DNA of 64,000 nucleotides from an uncultured bacterium (GTDB taxonomy: Bacteria; Verrucomicrobiota; Lentisphaeria; Victivallales; UBA1829). The notes beneath the pieces are model-generated. The model had not been told where the DNA came from. It searched no databases and worked only from the letters and a program-made list of their open reading frames with translations. The stretch's first letter is position 1. Every line of letters starts with the position of its first letter. The stretch is taken from NCBI GenBank assembly GCA_949297765.1, contig CASFTV010000001.1, positions 186,001 to 250,000 on the forward strand, in the 5' to 3' direction. The position numbers and the translations under genes are program-made. This document shows, piece after piece, positions 53,519 to 61,862 of the stretch.

Positions 53519-53547
53519 ATTATATCTCCGTCATCTTCTTTTTTCAA
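53519..53547 (-). promoter_or_regulatory. Strong promoter of the oxidoreductase gene
   Basis: TTGAAA (53542-53547) and perfect TATAAT (53519-53524) on the minus strand, spacing 17, about 40 bases before the start codon. Confidence 0.75.
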
Positions 53548-53634
53548 ACGGAGTTTTATGGAAAAGGTCTGCATGGGACATTTCCCGGGGGGAAAATCCG
53601 GCGGCGGGAATTTTTCCGAACCGCGGTTTCCGGA

Positions 53635-54111
53635 TCACTCTTCCGCGCGGGCGAGAATTTCCTGACAGCTCTTCGGATCCGGAGAGGCGAGAAAGGCCGC
53701 TTTCAGGCGTCCGTCATAGAAGAGGGTTCCGATGGAGGCGAGAATTTTCAGATGGGTTGCGCGCTGCTGGCCGCCGGCGACGACCATGAACACCAGCTTC
53801 ACCGGCTGATTGTCCGGCGACTGGTAGTCGGCAATTCCGTCCGGACACACGGCGAGAGCCATGCTGGGAGTATCGATGCTGTCGAGCCGGACATGCGGAA
53901 CGGCGATGCCGTTTCCGATTCCTGTGCTCATCAGGCTTTCCCGGTGGAAAATTCCCCATGCCAGATCGTCCCGCGGGACCATCCCGTCGACCTGCGCCAG
54001 CAGATCAATGAGCGTATTGAGAACTTCGTCTTTTGTCAAATTCCCCGGCAGAACAAGAATCCGGTCGCCGAGGAGCGGACCGACTGGGATCTGTTTCGCA
54101 TCACGAGCCAT
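53635..54111 (-). CDS. PTS fructose/nitrogen-type EIIA domain protein
   Basis: 158 residues of the EIIA type 2 fold; the phosphorylated His73 is in GNGIAVPHVRL, and VKLVFMVVAGG and HLKILASIGTLF are typical of the family. No EIIB, EIIC, EI or HPr gene is nearby, so a regulatory (PtsN-like) role is more likely than sugar transport. The start ATG has GGAGAGAG upstream. It has its own candidate promoter, and the gene downstream of it (oxidoreductase) is separately promoted. Confidence 0.88.
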   Translation of the reverse strand: MARDAKQIPVGPLLGDRILVLPGNLTKDEVLNTLIDLLAQVDGMVPRDDLAWGIFHRESLMSTGIGNGIAVPHVRLDSIDTPSMALAVCPDGIADYQSPDNQPVKLVFMVVAGGQQRATHLKILASIGTLFYDGRLKAAFLASPDPKSCQEILARAEE

Positions 54112-54157
54112 GATTGTTTTTTTCTCTCTCCGTAAAATCCGGTTTTATGTTAGTGTC

Positions 54158-54185
54158 AATGTATCACAATTTCCGTTTTTTTCAA
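54158..54185 (-). promoter_or_regulatory. Candidate promoter of the EIIA gene
   Basis: TTGAAA (54180-54185) and TACATT (54158-54163) on the minus strand, spacing 16. It lies in the divergent gap (54112-54335) shared with trxA; the rest of that gap has no other clear element. Confidence 0.5.
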
Positions 54186-54249
54186 GTTCAGGGAGGAATT
54201 TCATTGCGATTCCGTCGCGGTAAGAGGGAGGAAATCTTTGCTTTTGCGC

Positions 54250-54277
54250 TTGACAATTGCAAAAAAGGAGATACTTT
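54250..54277 (+). promoter_or_regulatory. Candidate promoter of trxA-tilS
   Basis: A perfect TTGACA (54250-54255) and TACTTT (54272-54277), 16 bases apart, 58 bases before the trxA ATG. Confidence 0.5.
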
Positions 54278-54335
54278 GTTTCAATCCCCCTCTCGTCATA
54301 GGGAACAACACAGCAAACTGCAAGGAGTGCGGAAT

Positions 54336-54653
54336 ATGGCCGAAGTCAAACATTTTACGGAAGAAGAATTTGAAGCAAACGCCTCGAAAGGCGTTGTTCT
54401 GGTCGATTTCTGGGCGGAGTGGTGCGGTCCGTGCAGGATGTTCGCACCGGTCCTAGACCAGGTCGCGAACGAGGTGGACGGAAAGGCGCTCGTCGTGAAA
54501 ATGAACGTGGAGGAGGCGCCGAATCTGGCAAAGAAATTCGCCGTCCGCACGATTCCCGCAGTCTTTCTCCTCAAAGACGGCGAAATCGTCAAGCAGTTCA
54601 CCGGCGTTCAGGATAAAATGAAACTGGTCAAGGAAATCGAAAGCGTGTTATGA
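54336..54653 (+). CDS. trxA: Thioredoxin
   Basis: 105 residues from the ATG at 54336 with AAGGAG 8 bases upstream; longer frames upstream lack this. The WCGPC redox pair is at Cys30 and Cys33, preceded by VLVDFWAEW, and the cis-Pro is in VRTIPAVF near 75. A general cytoplasmic thiol-disulfide reductant. The last four bases overlap tilS, so the two are cotranslated. Confidence 0.96.
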   Translation: MAEVKHFTEEEFEANASKGVVLVDFWAEWCGPCRMFAPVLDQVANEVDGKALVVKMNVEEAPNLAKKFAVRTIPAVFLLKDGEIVKQFTGVQDKMKLVKEIESVL

Positions 54654-56038
54654 ATTTTCCGCTTCCCGCTGAATGTGCGGAGATCCTGCGAAACAGGATC
54701 GTCTTCTGCGGTTTCAGCGGCGGATCGGACAGCCTCTATCTTCTGCTGGCGCTGAAAGAAATTTCGGCGCCGCTTCATTTTCAGCTTCAGGCGGTCCACT
54801 TCAATCACGGACTCCGCGGCGCGGAGAGCGATGCGGACGAGGCGTGGTGCCGGGAAAAATGCCGGGCGGAATCCATTCCGTTCCGGGGAATCCGTCTGGA
54901 GGTGCGGAAAACTTCTGGCGGAGGCGGGGTGGAGAATGTCGCACGCGCCGCGCGTCTCGCCGAATGGAAACGCCTGACAGAGATGACTCCCGCCTCCGTG
55001 GTCGTTCTGGGACATCAGGCGGACGACCGGAGAGAGAGTCTGTTTCTCCGTCTGTTCCGCGGATCCAATGTTTCGGGGTTGACCTCTCTGCGTCTTTGTT
55101 CCACCGTGGACGGCGTGACGTTTGTGCGTCCGCTGCTCCGCCGGGAGAAACGGGAGCTGGAAGAATGCCTTCGCGCCGCCGGCGAGGTCTGGCGGACCGA
55201 TTCCTCCAACCGCATCGCGTTCTGCGGACGCAACTTTCTGCGTCTGGAGGTGTTTCCCCGTCTTCAGGAACGCTTTCCGCATGCGGAAAGCGGCATTCTC
55301 CGTTCGCTGGAGGTCCTGGAGCAGGATGCGGAGTATCTGGAGCAGGAAGCGCGGCGGATCTTCCGTTCGGGAAGTCTGAGAACTCCGGCGGAGTGGGCTT
55401 TACTGCATCCGGCGCTCCGCTGCCGGGCGTTCCGTCTTCTTCTGGAGGAGGCGGGAATCGGAACTCCTCCGGATGCTGCGCAGCTGGAACGTTTTTCCGA
55501 ATTGGTGGCGTCTCCTCCGGAAAACGGGGAAGTCCGCCGCATGCCTGTTTCCGGGGAAGAGGGCGTTTTTGTCTGTGCGGGGCGCGACCGTGTCTCCGTA
55601 CAGAGGATGGAGGAAATTTCCCCGCCGGTGGAATGGGATCTGGAGCATTCTCCGGTCTGCCGGTTCGGCAGGTATGAGTTCGCCGCGGAGCAGACGGAGG
55701 CGGACGGGGGCTGTCCTCCGGATCGCATGACGGTCTTTTTTTCTCTGGAGCTTCCGCGGAAACTTCAGCTTTCCTGCCGTCGGGACGGGGAACGGATGAT
55801 TCCATTCGGGAGACATCATCCGGTTCCGCTGAAGAAATTGTATTCGGAAGGGCGGATCGGGATCCGCGGACGCGGACATTTTCCGCTTCTGCGGAGCGGG
55901 GAGGGGGAGATTCTCTGGATTCCGGGAGTTCGCCGTTCCGCGTTCTATCCGGTTCCGGCGGGGAAACGGCGGATGTGGCGGATCCGTGTCCGCCTCCTTC
56001 CGGAAGCCTCCGGAACGGATGGACGGAAGAAAGATTAA
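54650..56038 (+). CDS. tilS: tRNA(Ile)-lysidine synthase TilS
   Basis: 462 residues. The PP-loop FSGGSDSLYLL is near 24; AVHFNHGLRGAESDADE follows near 60. HQADDRRESLFLRLFRGS resembles the HxADDxxET motif but with Ser in place of Thr. The C-terminal tRNA-binding parts include KKLYSEGRIG-type sequence. It changes C34 of tRNA-Ile(CAU) to lysidine so that AUA is read as isoleucine, and is essential. Coupled to trxA by a 4-bp overlap. Confidence 0.93.
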   Translation: MNFPLPAECAEILRNRIVFCGFSGGSDSLYLLLALKEISAPLHFQLQAVHFNHGLRGAESDADEAWCREKCRAESIPFRGIRLEVRKTSGGGGVENVARAARLAEWKRLTEMTPASVVVLGHQADDRRESLFLRLFRGSNVSGLTSLRLCSTVDGVTFVRPLLRREKRELEECLRAAGEVWRTDSSNRIAFCGRNFLRLEVFPRLQERFPHAESGILRSLEVLEQDAEYLEQEARRIFRSGSLRTPAEWALLHPALRCRAFRLLLEEAGIGTPPDAAQLERFSELVASPPENGEVRRMPVSGEEGVFVCAGRDRVSVQRMEEISPPVEWDLEHSPVCRFGRYEFAAEQTEADGGCPPDRMTVFFSLELPRKLQLSCRRDGERMIPFGRHHPVPLKKLYSEGRIGIRGRGHFPLLRSGEGEILWIPGVRRSAFYPVPAGKRRMWRIRVRLLPEASGTDGRKKD

Positions 56039-56062
56039 AGTTTCATCATTTATCGAACTATT

Positions 56063-56092
56063 TTGACTCTCTGATTTGCGAAAGTGCATAAG
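56063..56092 (+). promoter_or_regulatory. Candidate promoter upstream of fmt
   Basis: TTGACT (56063-56068) and CATAAG (56087-56092), spacing 18, in the 84-base gap after tilS. The -10 match is weak. Confidence 0.3.
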
Positions 56093-56122
56093 CGGTGGTA
56101 GATTAAGACCTTTTGAAAGCCG

Positions 56123-57157
56123 ATGGAGAGTTTCGCGTATTTTATGCAGAAAAACAGGATCAAAGTTTACTTTCTCGGATCGGGGGCGTTCGCGGTTCCG
56201 TTTCTTGATGCGCTGAGCCGGGCGGAAACCATTGAACTGGTGGGAGTTGCGACTCAGCCGGACAAGCCGTCGGGACGCAAACGTCTGCCGAAGCCGACGC
56301 CGCTCGGAGGATTTGCGGACGCGGTGGGAATTCCCTGCCGTCGAGTTGCCTCGGTTTCCTCGGAGGAGTTCATGAGTCTGATGGAGGAGCTGCGGCCCGA
56401 TCTGGTGGTTGTGGTGTCGTTCGGCCAGATTCTGCGGGAAAATTTGTTGAATTTTCCGCGGTTCGGGTGTCTCAATGTGCACGGGTCCATTCTGCCGAAG
56501 TACCGTGGTGCGTCGCCGCTGGCGTCCTCCATTCTTGCGGGGGATACCGTGAACGGGATCACCTTTATGCGCATGGACAAGGGACTGGATACCGGACCGA
56601 TCTATTCCGTCACCACGATGGATGTTCCGCCGACCATGAATACGCAGACTCTGGAAATCGCGCTGTCGGAGCTGGGAGCCCGCTCAATCGCGGAGATCAT
56701 CGGACGGATTGCGGAGGGTCTCCGTCCGGTGCCGCAGGACGACTCGAAAGCCACATTCACCCGGAAGATTCACAAATCCGACGGCTCCATCCGCTGGGAG
56801 GAACCGGCCGACGTCCTGGAACGCAAAATCCGGGCGTATCATCCGTGGCCGGCTTCCACATTCCGCATGACGGGGAAAAACGGGATTCTGTCCGTCAAGA
56901 TCACAGAGGCGCGCGAGGTGCCGGGGAGCGGAAAACCCGGAACCACTCTGCTGAGCGACAAACGATGGATCGTTGCCTGCGGACGGGGCGCCATTGAAAT
57001 TCTCCGCATCATCCCGGAAGGTTCCCGGGAAATGAACGCGGCGGACTTTATCCGCGGTCTCGGCAATCCCGAACTCGTCAAACAGGTGTTCGACGGACCT
57101 CTCCCTCCGCCGTCCGAACCGAAACCTTCTATTCAGGAAAAGAAATCAGATTCATGA
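56123..57157 (+). CDS. fmt: Methionyl-tRNA formyltransferase
   Basis: 344 residues. VYFLGSGAFAVPFLDAL at the N terminus and NVHGSILPKYRGASPL near 117-132 hold the formyl-folate and catalytic Asn/His/Asp region of the family (the catalytic Asp in DTGPIYS near 155). The C-terminal OB-like domain binds tRNA. It formylates initiator Met-tRNA with 10-formyl-THF. The ATG at 56123 has a poor ribosome site; a second ATG 7 codons on is an alternative. The final 4 bp overlap rng. The def gene often next to it is absent. Confidence 0.94.
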   Translation: MESFAYFMQKNRIKVYFLGSGAFAVPFLDALSRAETIELVGVATQPDKPSGRKRLPKPTPLGGFADAVGIPCRRVASVSSEEFMSLMEELRPDLVVVVSFGQILRENLLNFPRFGCLNVHGSILPKYRGASPLASSILAGDTVNGITFMRMDKGLDTGPIYSVTTMDVPPTMNTQTLEIALSELGARSIAEIIGRIAEGLRPVPQDDSKATFTRKIHKSDGSIRWEEPADVLERKIRAYHPWPASTFRMTGKNGILSVKITEAREVPGSGKPGTTLLSDKRWIVACGRGAIEILRIIPEGSREMNAADFIRGLGNPELVKQVFDGPLPPPSEPKPSIQEKKSDS

Positions 57158-58797
57158 AAACCAAACAACAGATCATCATCAACTGCGAGGAGCTGGAGAC
57201 CCGGTTTGCCCTGCTGCGCAACGGCAGACTCGAAGAATACGAAATTGAGCGTCTGGACGAGGATGAACTCCTTGCCGGCTCCATCTATCTGGGACGCATC
57301 ACCCATCTGGAGAAGAAACTGGAGGCCGCGTTTGTGGACATCGGTGCGGCGAAGAATGCGTTTCTCCACTACAAGGACATGCTCCCCGCCTCCTACGACA
57401 TGCTCGACGACATCCGCCACATGGAGGCCGACGGCGCACTTCCCGCAAAACGCAGAAAAAAAGGCTCCATGCTGACCAAGGTCGCCGACCGGATCCGCGG
57501 ACTGGTCGGGAAAACGAACAAGGCGCAGCGCCTGAAGGAGTTTGAAACCAAGCTCCACAGCGGCAAGATCACGGTTGCCGATATTCCGAAGATGTTTCCG
57601 GAGAACTCCGAACTTCTCGTCCAGATCACCAAGGGACCGATCGGGACAAAGGGAGCGCGCGTTTCCACCAACATCACGATTCCCGGCCGCTACCTGGTGC
57701 TTCTGCCCTATTCCGACCACATCGGGCTTTCCTCGCGCATCGACGACCGGAAGGAACGGGACCGGCTCCGGAAAATTCTGGCAAAACTCGACGTTCCCGA
57801 AGGAATGGGACTCATCTGCCGCACCATCGGCGAAGGACACAAGAGTGAGGATTTCGAAAAGGATCTCCAGATGCTTCTGAAAATCTGGGAGAGCGCCAGC
57901 AATGCGCTGGAGGAGAAAAACGCACCGGCGATCGTCTACCGCGAACCGAATCTTCTGGAGCGCACGGTCCGGGACTTCCTTTCCGACGACATCGACGAAA
58001 TCGTTGTGGACAATCCCGACGCCGCCAAAAAACTCAAGGCCGATTTTGCCGAATTCGGCTGCTACGACACCCGCATCACCCTGAGCAATCGCGCCCAGCC
58101 GGTGTTTGAACGGTATAAAGTTTCCGAACAGGTGGCGACGGTGTTCAACCGGGTGGTCCAGCTGCCTGGCGGAGGTTACATCTGCATCGACGAAACCGAG
58201 GCGCTGGTTGCGATCGACGTCAACTCGGGCAAGAACAAAAACGCCAAAGACCAGCCGGAAAACATTCTCCGGACGAATCTGGAGGCCGCGGAGGAGATCG
58301 CCCGCCAGGTCCGCCTGCGCAACGTCGGCGGGCTTGTGGTGATCGACTTTATCGACATGCGCACGCAGCGGGACCGCGAAGCCGTTCAGAAAGCCATGGC
58401 GAAATATGTGGAGCCGGACCGCGCCAAAACCCGTCTGCTTCCGATCAGCAAGTTCGGACTGATGGAGATGACCCGTCAGCGCGAACACGAGAGCGTCAAG
58501 GACGCCGTCTACGATCCCTGTCCGTACTGCGACGGATCCGGACGCGTGAAATCGCCGGTGAGCATGAGCGTGGAGATTCAGCGCCGGCTCAAGGAGCTTC
58601 TGAAGCGCCGGAGCCGGAACATGTCGGTCCGCGTCATCATGCACCCGACGGTGCTGATGCGCCTGAAGAACGATGATGCCGAACTGCTGAAGGATCTGGA
58701 GGAACGCTATGGAAAGGATCTCTCCTTCCGGGCCGATCCGACGATGCACATGGAACATTTCAAGCTCGTCAATCCGGATACCAATCAGGAATACTGA
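57154..58797 (+). CDS. rng: Ribonuclease E/G family endoribonuclease
   Basis: 547 residues, the size of RNase G. An N-terminal S1 domain (about 35-125, AAFVDIGAAKNAFLH) carries a ~55-residue charged insertion (KRRKKGSMLTKVADRIRGLV). The catalytic core has VDVNSGK-type IDVNSGKN near 352, with its metal Asp, and VVIDFIDM near 392, and the tetramer-linking zinc motif CPYCDGSG near 450. There is no long scaffold tail. It cuts single-stranded AU-rich RNA and processes rRNA. Coupled to fmt by a 4-bp overlap; arnB follows after 36 bases. Confidence 0.93.
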   Translation: MKTKQQIIINCEELETRFALLRNGRLEEYEIERLDEDELLAGSIYLGRITHLEKKLEAAFVDIGAAKNAFLHYKDMLPASYDMLDDIRHMEADGALPAKRRKKGSMLTKVADRIRGLVGKTNKAQRLKEFETKLHSGKITVADIPKMFPENSELLVQITKGPIGTKGARVSTNITIPGRYLVLLPYSDHIGLSSRIDDRKERDRLRKILAKLDVPEGMGLICRTIGEGHKSEDFEKDLQMLLKIWESASNALEEKNAPAIVYREPNLLERTVRDFLSDDIDEIVVDNPDAAKKLKADFAEFGCYDTRITLSNRAQPVFERYKVSEQVATVFNRVVQLPGGGYICIDETEALVAIDVNSGKNKNAKDQPENILRTNLEAAEEIARQVRLRNVGGLVVIDFIDMRTQRDREAVQKAMAKYVEPDRAKTRLLPISKFGLMEMTRQREHESVKDAVYDPCPYCDGSGRVKSPVSMSVEIQRRLKELLKRRSRNMSVRVIMHPTVLMRLKNDDAELLKDLEERYGKDLSFRADPTMHMEHFKLVNPDTNQEY

Positions 58798-58833
58798 TTT
58801 CATAACCGATTTAACCGCAGGGAGTTTGATTAG

Positions 58834-59976
58834 ATGAGAAAAACATTTCTTCCATTTTCCAAACCGGATCTGAAGGAGGCGGATCTTCAGGCTGTTGCCG
58901 ATGTACTGCGTTCCGGATGGATTACAACGGGGCCGAAGGTCGCAGAATTCGAATCCGATTTCAAAACCTATCTCGGTGCGTCCGACGCCGTTTCCATGAC
59001 GTCGGAAACGGGTGTGATGGAAGTGATGCTTCACGCTCTGGGGATCGGTCCGGGCGACGAGGTGATCACACCGTCGATGACATGGGTTTCCATGGTCAAT
59101 CTGACGGTTCTTGCCGGAGCGACTCCGGTGTTTGTGGATGTCGACCGGGACACTCTGATGGTCAATCCGGACGAGGTCGAGGCGCGGATCACGCCCCGGA
59201 CAAAGCTGATCGTCCCGGTGCATTTTGCCGGAGCCTGCGCTGATCTGGATCCGCTCCGGGCGATCGCGGCAAAACACGGAATCCGCCTGGTGGAGGATGC
59301 GGCTCATGCGCTCGGGACCCGCTACAAGGGCCGTCTGATCGGTTCGTCGGGCAGTGCGATGTTCTCGTTCCATCCGATCAAGAACATCACGACCGGGGAA
59401 GGGGGAATGTTCGTCACCGAGGAAGAGGAACTTGGAAAACGGATGCGCAGCCTGAAGTTCCACGGACTTGGTGTGGACGCCTATGACCGTCTGACGCATG
59501 GACGTTCTCCGCAGGCCCAGGTGGTCGAACCGGGATATAAATTCAATATGCCGGATATGCAGGCCGCCCTTGCGCTCGGACAGCTTGCGCGGATTGAAGA
59601 GATCAACGCCCGCCGGACCGAACTTGCCCTCCGCTACCGCGAACTTCTGAGCGGAATCGACGAACTTTCCCCGCTGAGCGATCCCCCGTACGACTTCAAA
59701 CACGCGTGGCACCTGTTTGTCGTCCGGGTCGTGAAAGGGAAACGGACCCGCGATGAGTTCATGGCGGCGTTGAAGGAGAAAAACATCGGAACAGGACTCC
59801 ATTTCCGCTGTGTCCATCTGCAGAAATACTACCGGGAACAGATGGGCTGCAAGGCCGGAATGCTCCCGAACACGGAATGGAATTCGGACCGGATCTGCTC
59901 GATTCCGCTCTTCCCCTCCATGACGGAGGAGGATCAGGATGATGTTGTGGCGGCGATCAAGGAGGTGCTGGCATGA
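58834..59976 (+). CDS. arnB: ArnB-like PLP-dependent sugar aminotransferase (DegT/DnrJ/EryC1)
   Basis: 380 residues. By eye it is close to E. coli ArnB over most of its length, including VLRSGWITTGPKV, ITPSMTWVSMVN, VDRDTLMVNP, VEDAAHALGT, FHPIKNITTGEGG (PLP Lys near 188), LKFHGLGVDAYDR and NTEWNSDRICSIPLFP. ArnB makes UDP-4-amino-4-deoxy-L-arabinose from the keto sugar, for lipid A modification. AGGGAG lies upstream. It overlaps the ArnT-like gene by 4 bp. arnA, arnC and arnD are absent from the window, so the exact sugar is open. Confidence 0.9.
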   Translation: MRKTFLPFSKPDLKEADLQAVADVLRSGWITTGPKVAEFESDFKTYLGASDAVSMTSETGVMEVMLHALGIGPGDEVITPSMTWVSMVNLTVLAGATPVFVDVDRDTLMVNPDEVEARITPRTKLIVPVHFAGACADLDPLRAIAAKHGIRLVEDAAHALGTRYKGRLIGSSGSAMFSFHPIKNITTGEGGMFVTEEEELGKRMRSLKFHGLGVDAYDRLTHGRSPQAQVVEPGYKFNMPDMQAALALGQLARIEEINARRTELALRYRELLSGIDELSPLSDPPYDFKHAWHLFVVRVVKGKRTRDEFMAALKEKNIGTGLHFRCVHLQKYYREQMGCKAGMLPNTEWNSDRICSIPLFPSMTEEDQDDVVAAIKEVLA

Positions 59977-61862
59977 AGGTCAACAAGCCGGATCAGCAGC
60001 TGCCGGTCCCGCCGCGGGGAACTCCGGTCCCGGTTCCGCCCGGAGAGCAGGTGGAACTGACGGATTCCCAGAAGAAGATGGCCACCTGGCTGCCGCTCTG
60101 GATCTGCGCGGGATTTCTTCTGATCGGGAATCTGGGGGTGGCGCCGGTCAACGGATCGGAATCCCGCTGGCTGGAGGTGGTCCGGGAGATGTTCCTGACG
60201 GGGGATTATCTGCATCCGACCATCAATTTTGAACCGTATTTCGACAAGCCGCTTCTCTGTTACTGGACGATTGTTCTGACATCACTGTTCAACAACCGGG
60301 TTGTTACGGAATTCACCGCACGTCTTCCGAGCGCGCTTGCGGCGCTTGCGGCGCTCGCGTCTGTCGTCGTCATTGCAAGGCACTTCTGGAATGCGGAGAT
60401 CGCACGCATTTCCGCATGGATTTTCCTGACGTTCTATTCGTTCGCGTTCTGGGGGCGTCTTGCGGAGGCGGATATGCTGAATCTGGCGTTCTGCACCGGA
60501 GCGGTGGCGTGGTATGCGGCTTATCGGAAAGAGAAAAGTTTTCCCGGTTATCTTGGATTTTTTCTTCTCTGCTGCATCGGTGCGCATGCGAAGGGAATGG
60601 CAACATTCGCCGTGCCGCTGCTTGCGGTCGGGCTCGACATGCTGTTCTCCAAAACCTTGAAATTTCATTTCAACTGGAAATCACTTCTGGCGCTGTTTTT
60701 CGGAATTGCAGTTTATCTGATTCCGTTTGAACTGTCGCGGATGATCGCGCCGGCGGTTTCTCCGGCCACACAGGAGTTGATCGACTTCGACGGAAGCCTG
60801 AAAACCAGCGGAATTGTGCTTGCCATCCGGGAGAACATTATCCGCTATTTTGCTCCGTTCGATCATGATGACGAGGGGTTCTATATTTATTTGATCCATA
60901 TTCCGCGCCTGACGATTCCGTGGAGTCCGATCCTGATACTTGCCGTGATCGACGCCTTCCGCCGATGGAAAAAACTGGAGGAACCGGAACGGTGGCTGAT
61001 GTGGACCATGATCGCGATTTTTCTGTTTTTTTCGATTTCCGGATCGCGGCGGCACTACTACATTCTTCCGATTCTTCCCTACTGTGCGATTCTGACGGCG
61101 CTGTTTCTGACCCGTCAGGCGGCGGATCTCTGGGTGGAAAAGACGAAGCGGGTGATTGTATGGCTGTTCCGTTTTCTGCCGATGGAGGGGTTGTTCCTCT
61201 GCATTTTCTTCGGCGTGATACTGATGCTTTTCCCGTCCTTGATTCCGAAGGAGTTCGAGATGCTGACAAAGCTGCTGCCCCGGCTTCTGATTTCGCTGTC
61301 GGCGGCGGTGTTCATTCTCGGGATGTTCATGTACCGTCTGAGCGGTCCGGAGACGCCGTTTTCGCGTCTTCTGCCGGACCGGAATCTGGCAAAATCCATC
61401 TTTTCCGTATATGTGATTCTGCTGCTTGTCTTCGTATTTCTGATTCCGACCATGTCGCAGTTCCGGACGGGGAAACGTTCGTTTCACGAGATGGTGCAGG
61501 CGGCCGTCCGGATGAACGTGCCGCTGGAGAATATATATTTCTTCTGGAAACCGTTCACAGACGCGGTGTTCTACTTGAATCAGAACGCCGAAATTTATAC
61601 CATCAAGGATGCGGAAGCGCTGAAGTCTGTTTTGAAGAAGAAAAACGGACAGAGGATTCTGCTGATTTCTCAGCATCGTTATTTCCAGCGTCTGTCGGAG
61701 GCGCTTCAGAAACGACTCTCTCTGGTGGTGCAGGAGCAGCCGTTCCCCTGGGACAGCAAAGGCAATCTCCGGGAAAACTATGTCATGCGCATGATCTCTC
61801 CGGAGAATAAGAAAATTCAAACGACGGAGGAAAAGGTGATCCATGAAACGGGAAAAAATTGA
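59973..61862 (+). CDS. arnT: ArnT-like membrane glycosyltransferase (PMT/GT-C superfamily)
   Basis: 629 residues with a Pro-rich cytoplasmic start, about 11 membrane segments and an extracytoplasmic C-terminal domain. The first loop is GSESRWLEVVREM with FEPYFDKPLLCYW, matching the ArnT pattern DETRYxEIxREM ... YFEKPxxxYW. The first catalytic Asp of that motif aligns with Ser62, the second acidic residue (Glu63) being kept. ArnT moves aminoarabinose from undecaprenyl phosphate to lipid A in the periplasm. The pairing with arnB supports a related envelope sugar transfer. The symbol is by similarity only. It overlaps the hydrolase gene by 20 bases. Confidence 0.75.
   Translation: MKVNKPDQQLPVPPRGTPVPVPPGEQVELTDSQKKMATWLPLWICAGFLLIGNLGVAPVNGSESRWLEVVREMFLTGDYLHPTINFEPYFDKPLLCYWTIVLTSLFNNRVVTEFTARLPSALAALAALASVVVIARHFWNAEIARISAWIFLTFYSFAFWGRLAEADMLNLAFCTGAVAWYAAYRKEKSFPGYLGFFLLCCIGAHAKGMATFAVPLLAVGLDMLFSKTLKFHFNWKSLLALFFGIAVYLIPFELSRMIAPAVSPATQELIDFDGSLKTSGIVLAIRENIIRYFAPFDHDDEGFYIYLIHIPRLTIPWSPILILAVIDAFRRWKKLEEPERWLMWTMIAIFLFFSISGSRRHYYILPILPYCAILTALFLTRQAADLWVEKTKRVIVWLFRFLPMEGLFLCIFFGVILMLFPSLIPKEFEMLTKLLPRLLISLSAAVFILGMFMYRLSGPETPFSRLLPDRNLAKSIFSVYVILLLVFVFLIPTMSQFRTGKRSFHEMVQAAVRMNVPLENIYFFWKPFTDAVFYLNQNAEIYTIKDAEALKSVLKKKNGQRILLISQHRYFQRLSEALQKRLSLVVQEQPFPWDSKGNLRENYVMRMISPENKKIQTTEEKVIHETGKN

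Noticed and set aside
57133-59817. 894-residue open frame on the minus strand
   Set aside because: It lies fully opposite rng and arnB, which are clear genes. It has no recognisable domain. Such long antisense frames come from the codon bias of GC-rich genes.
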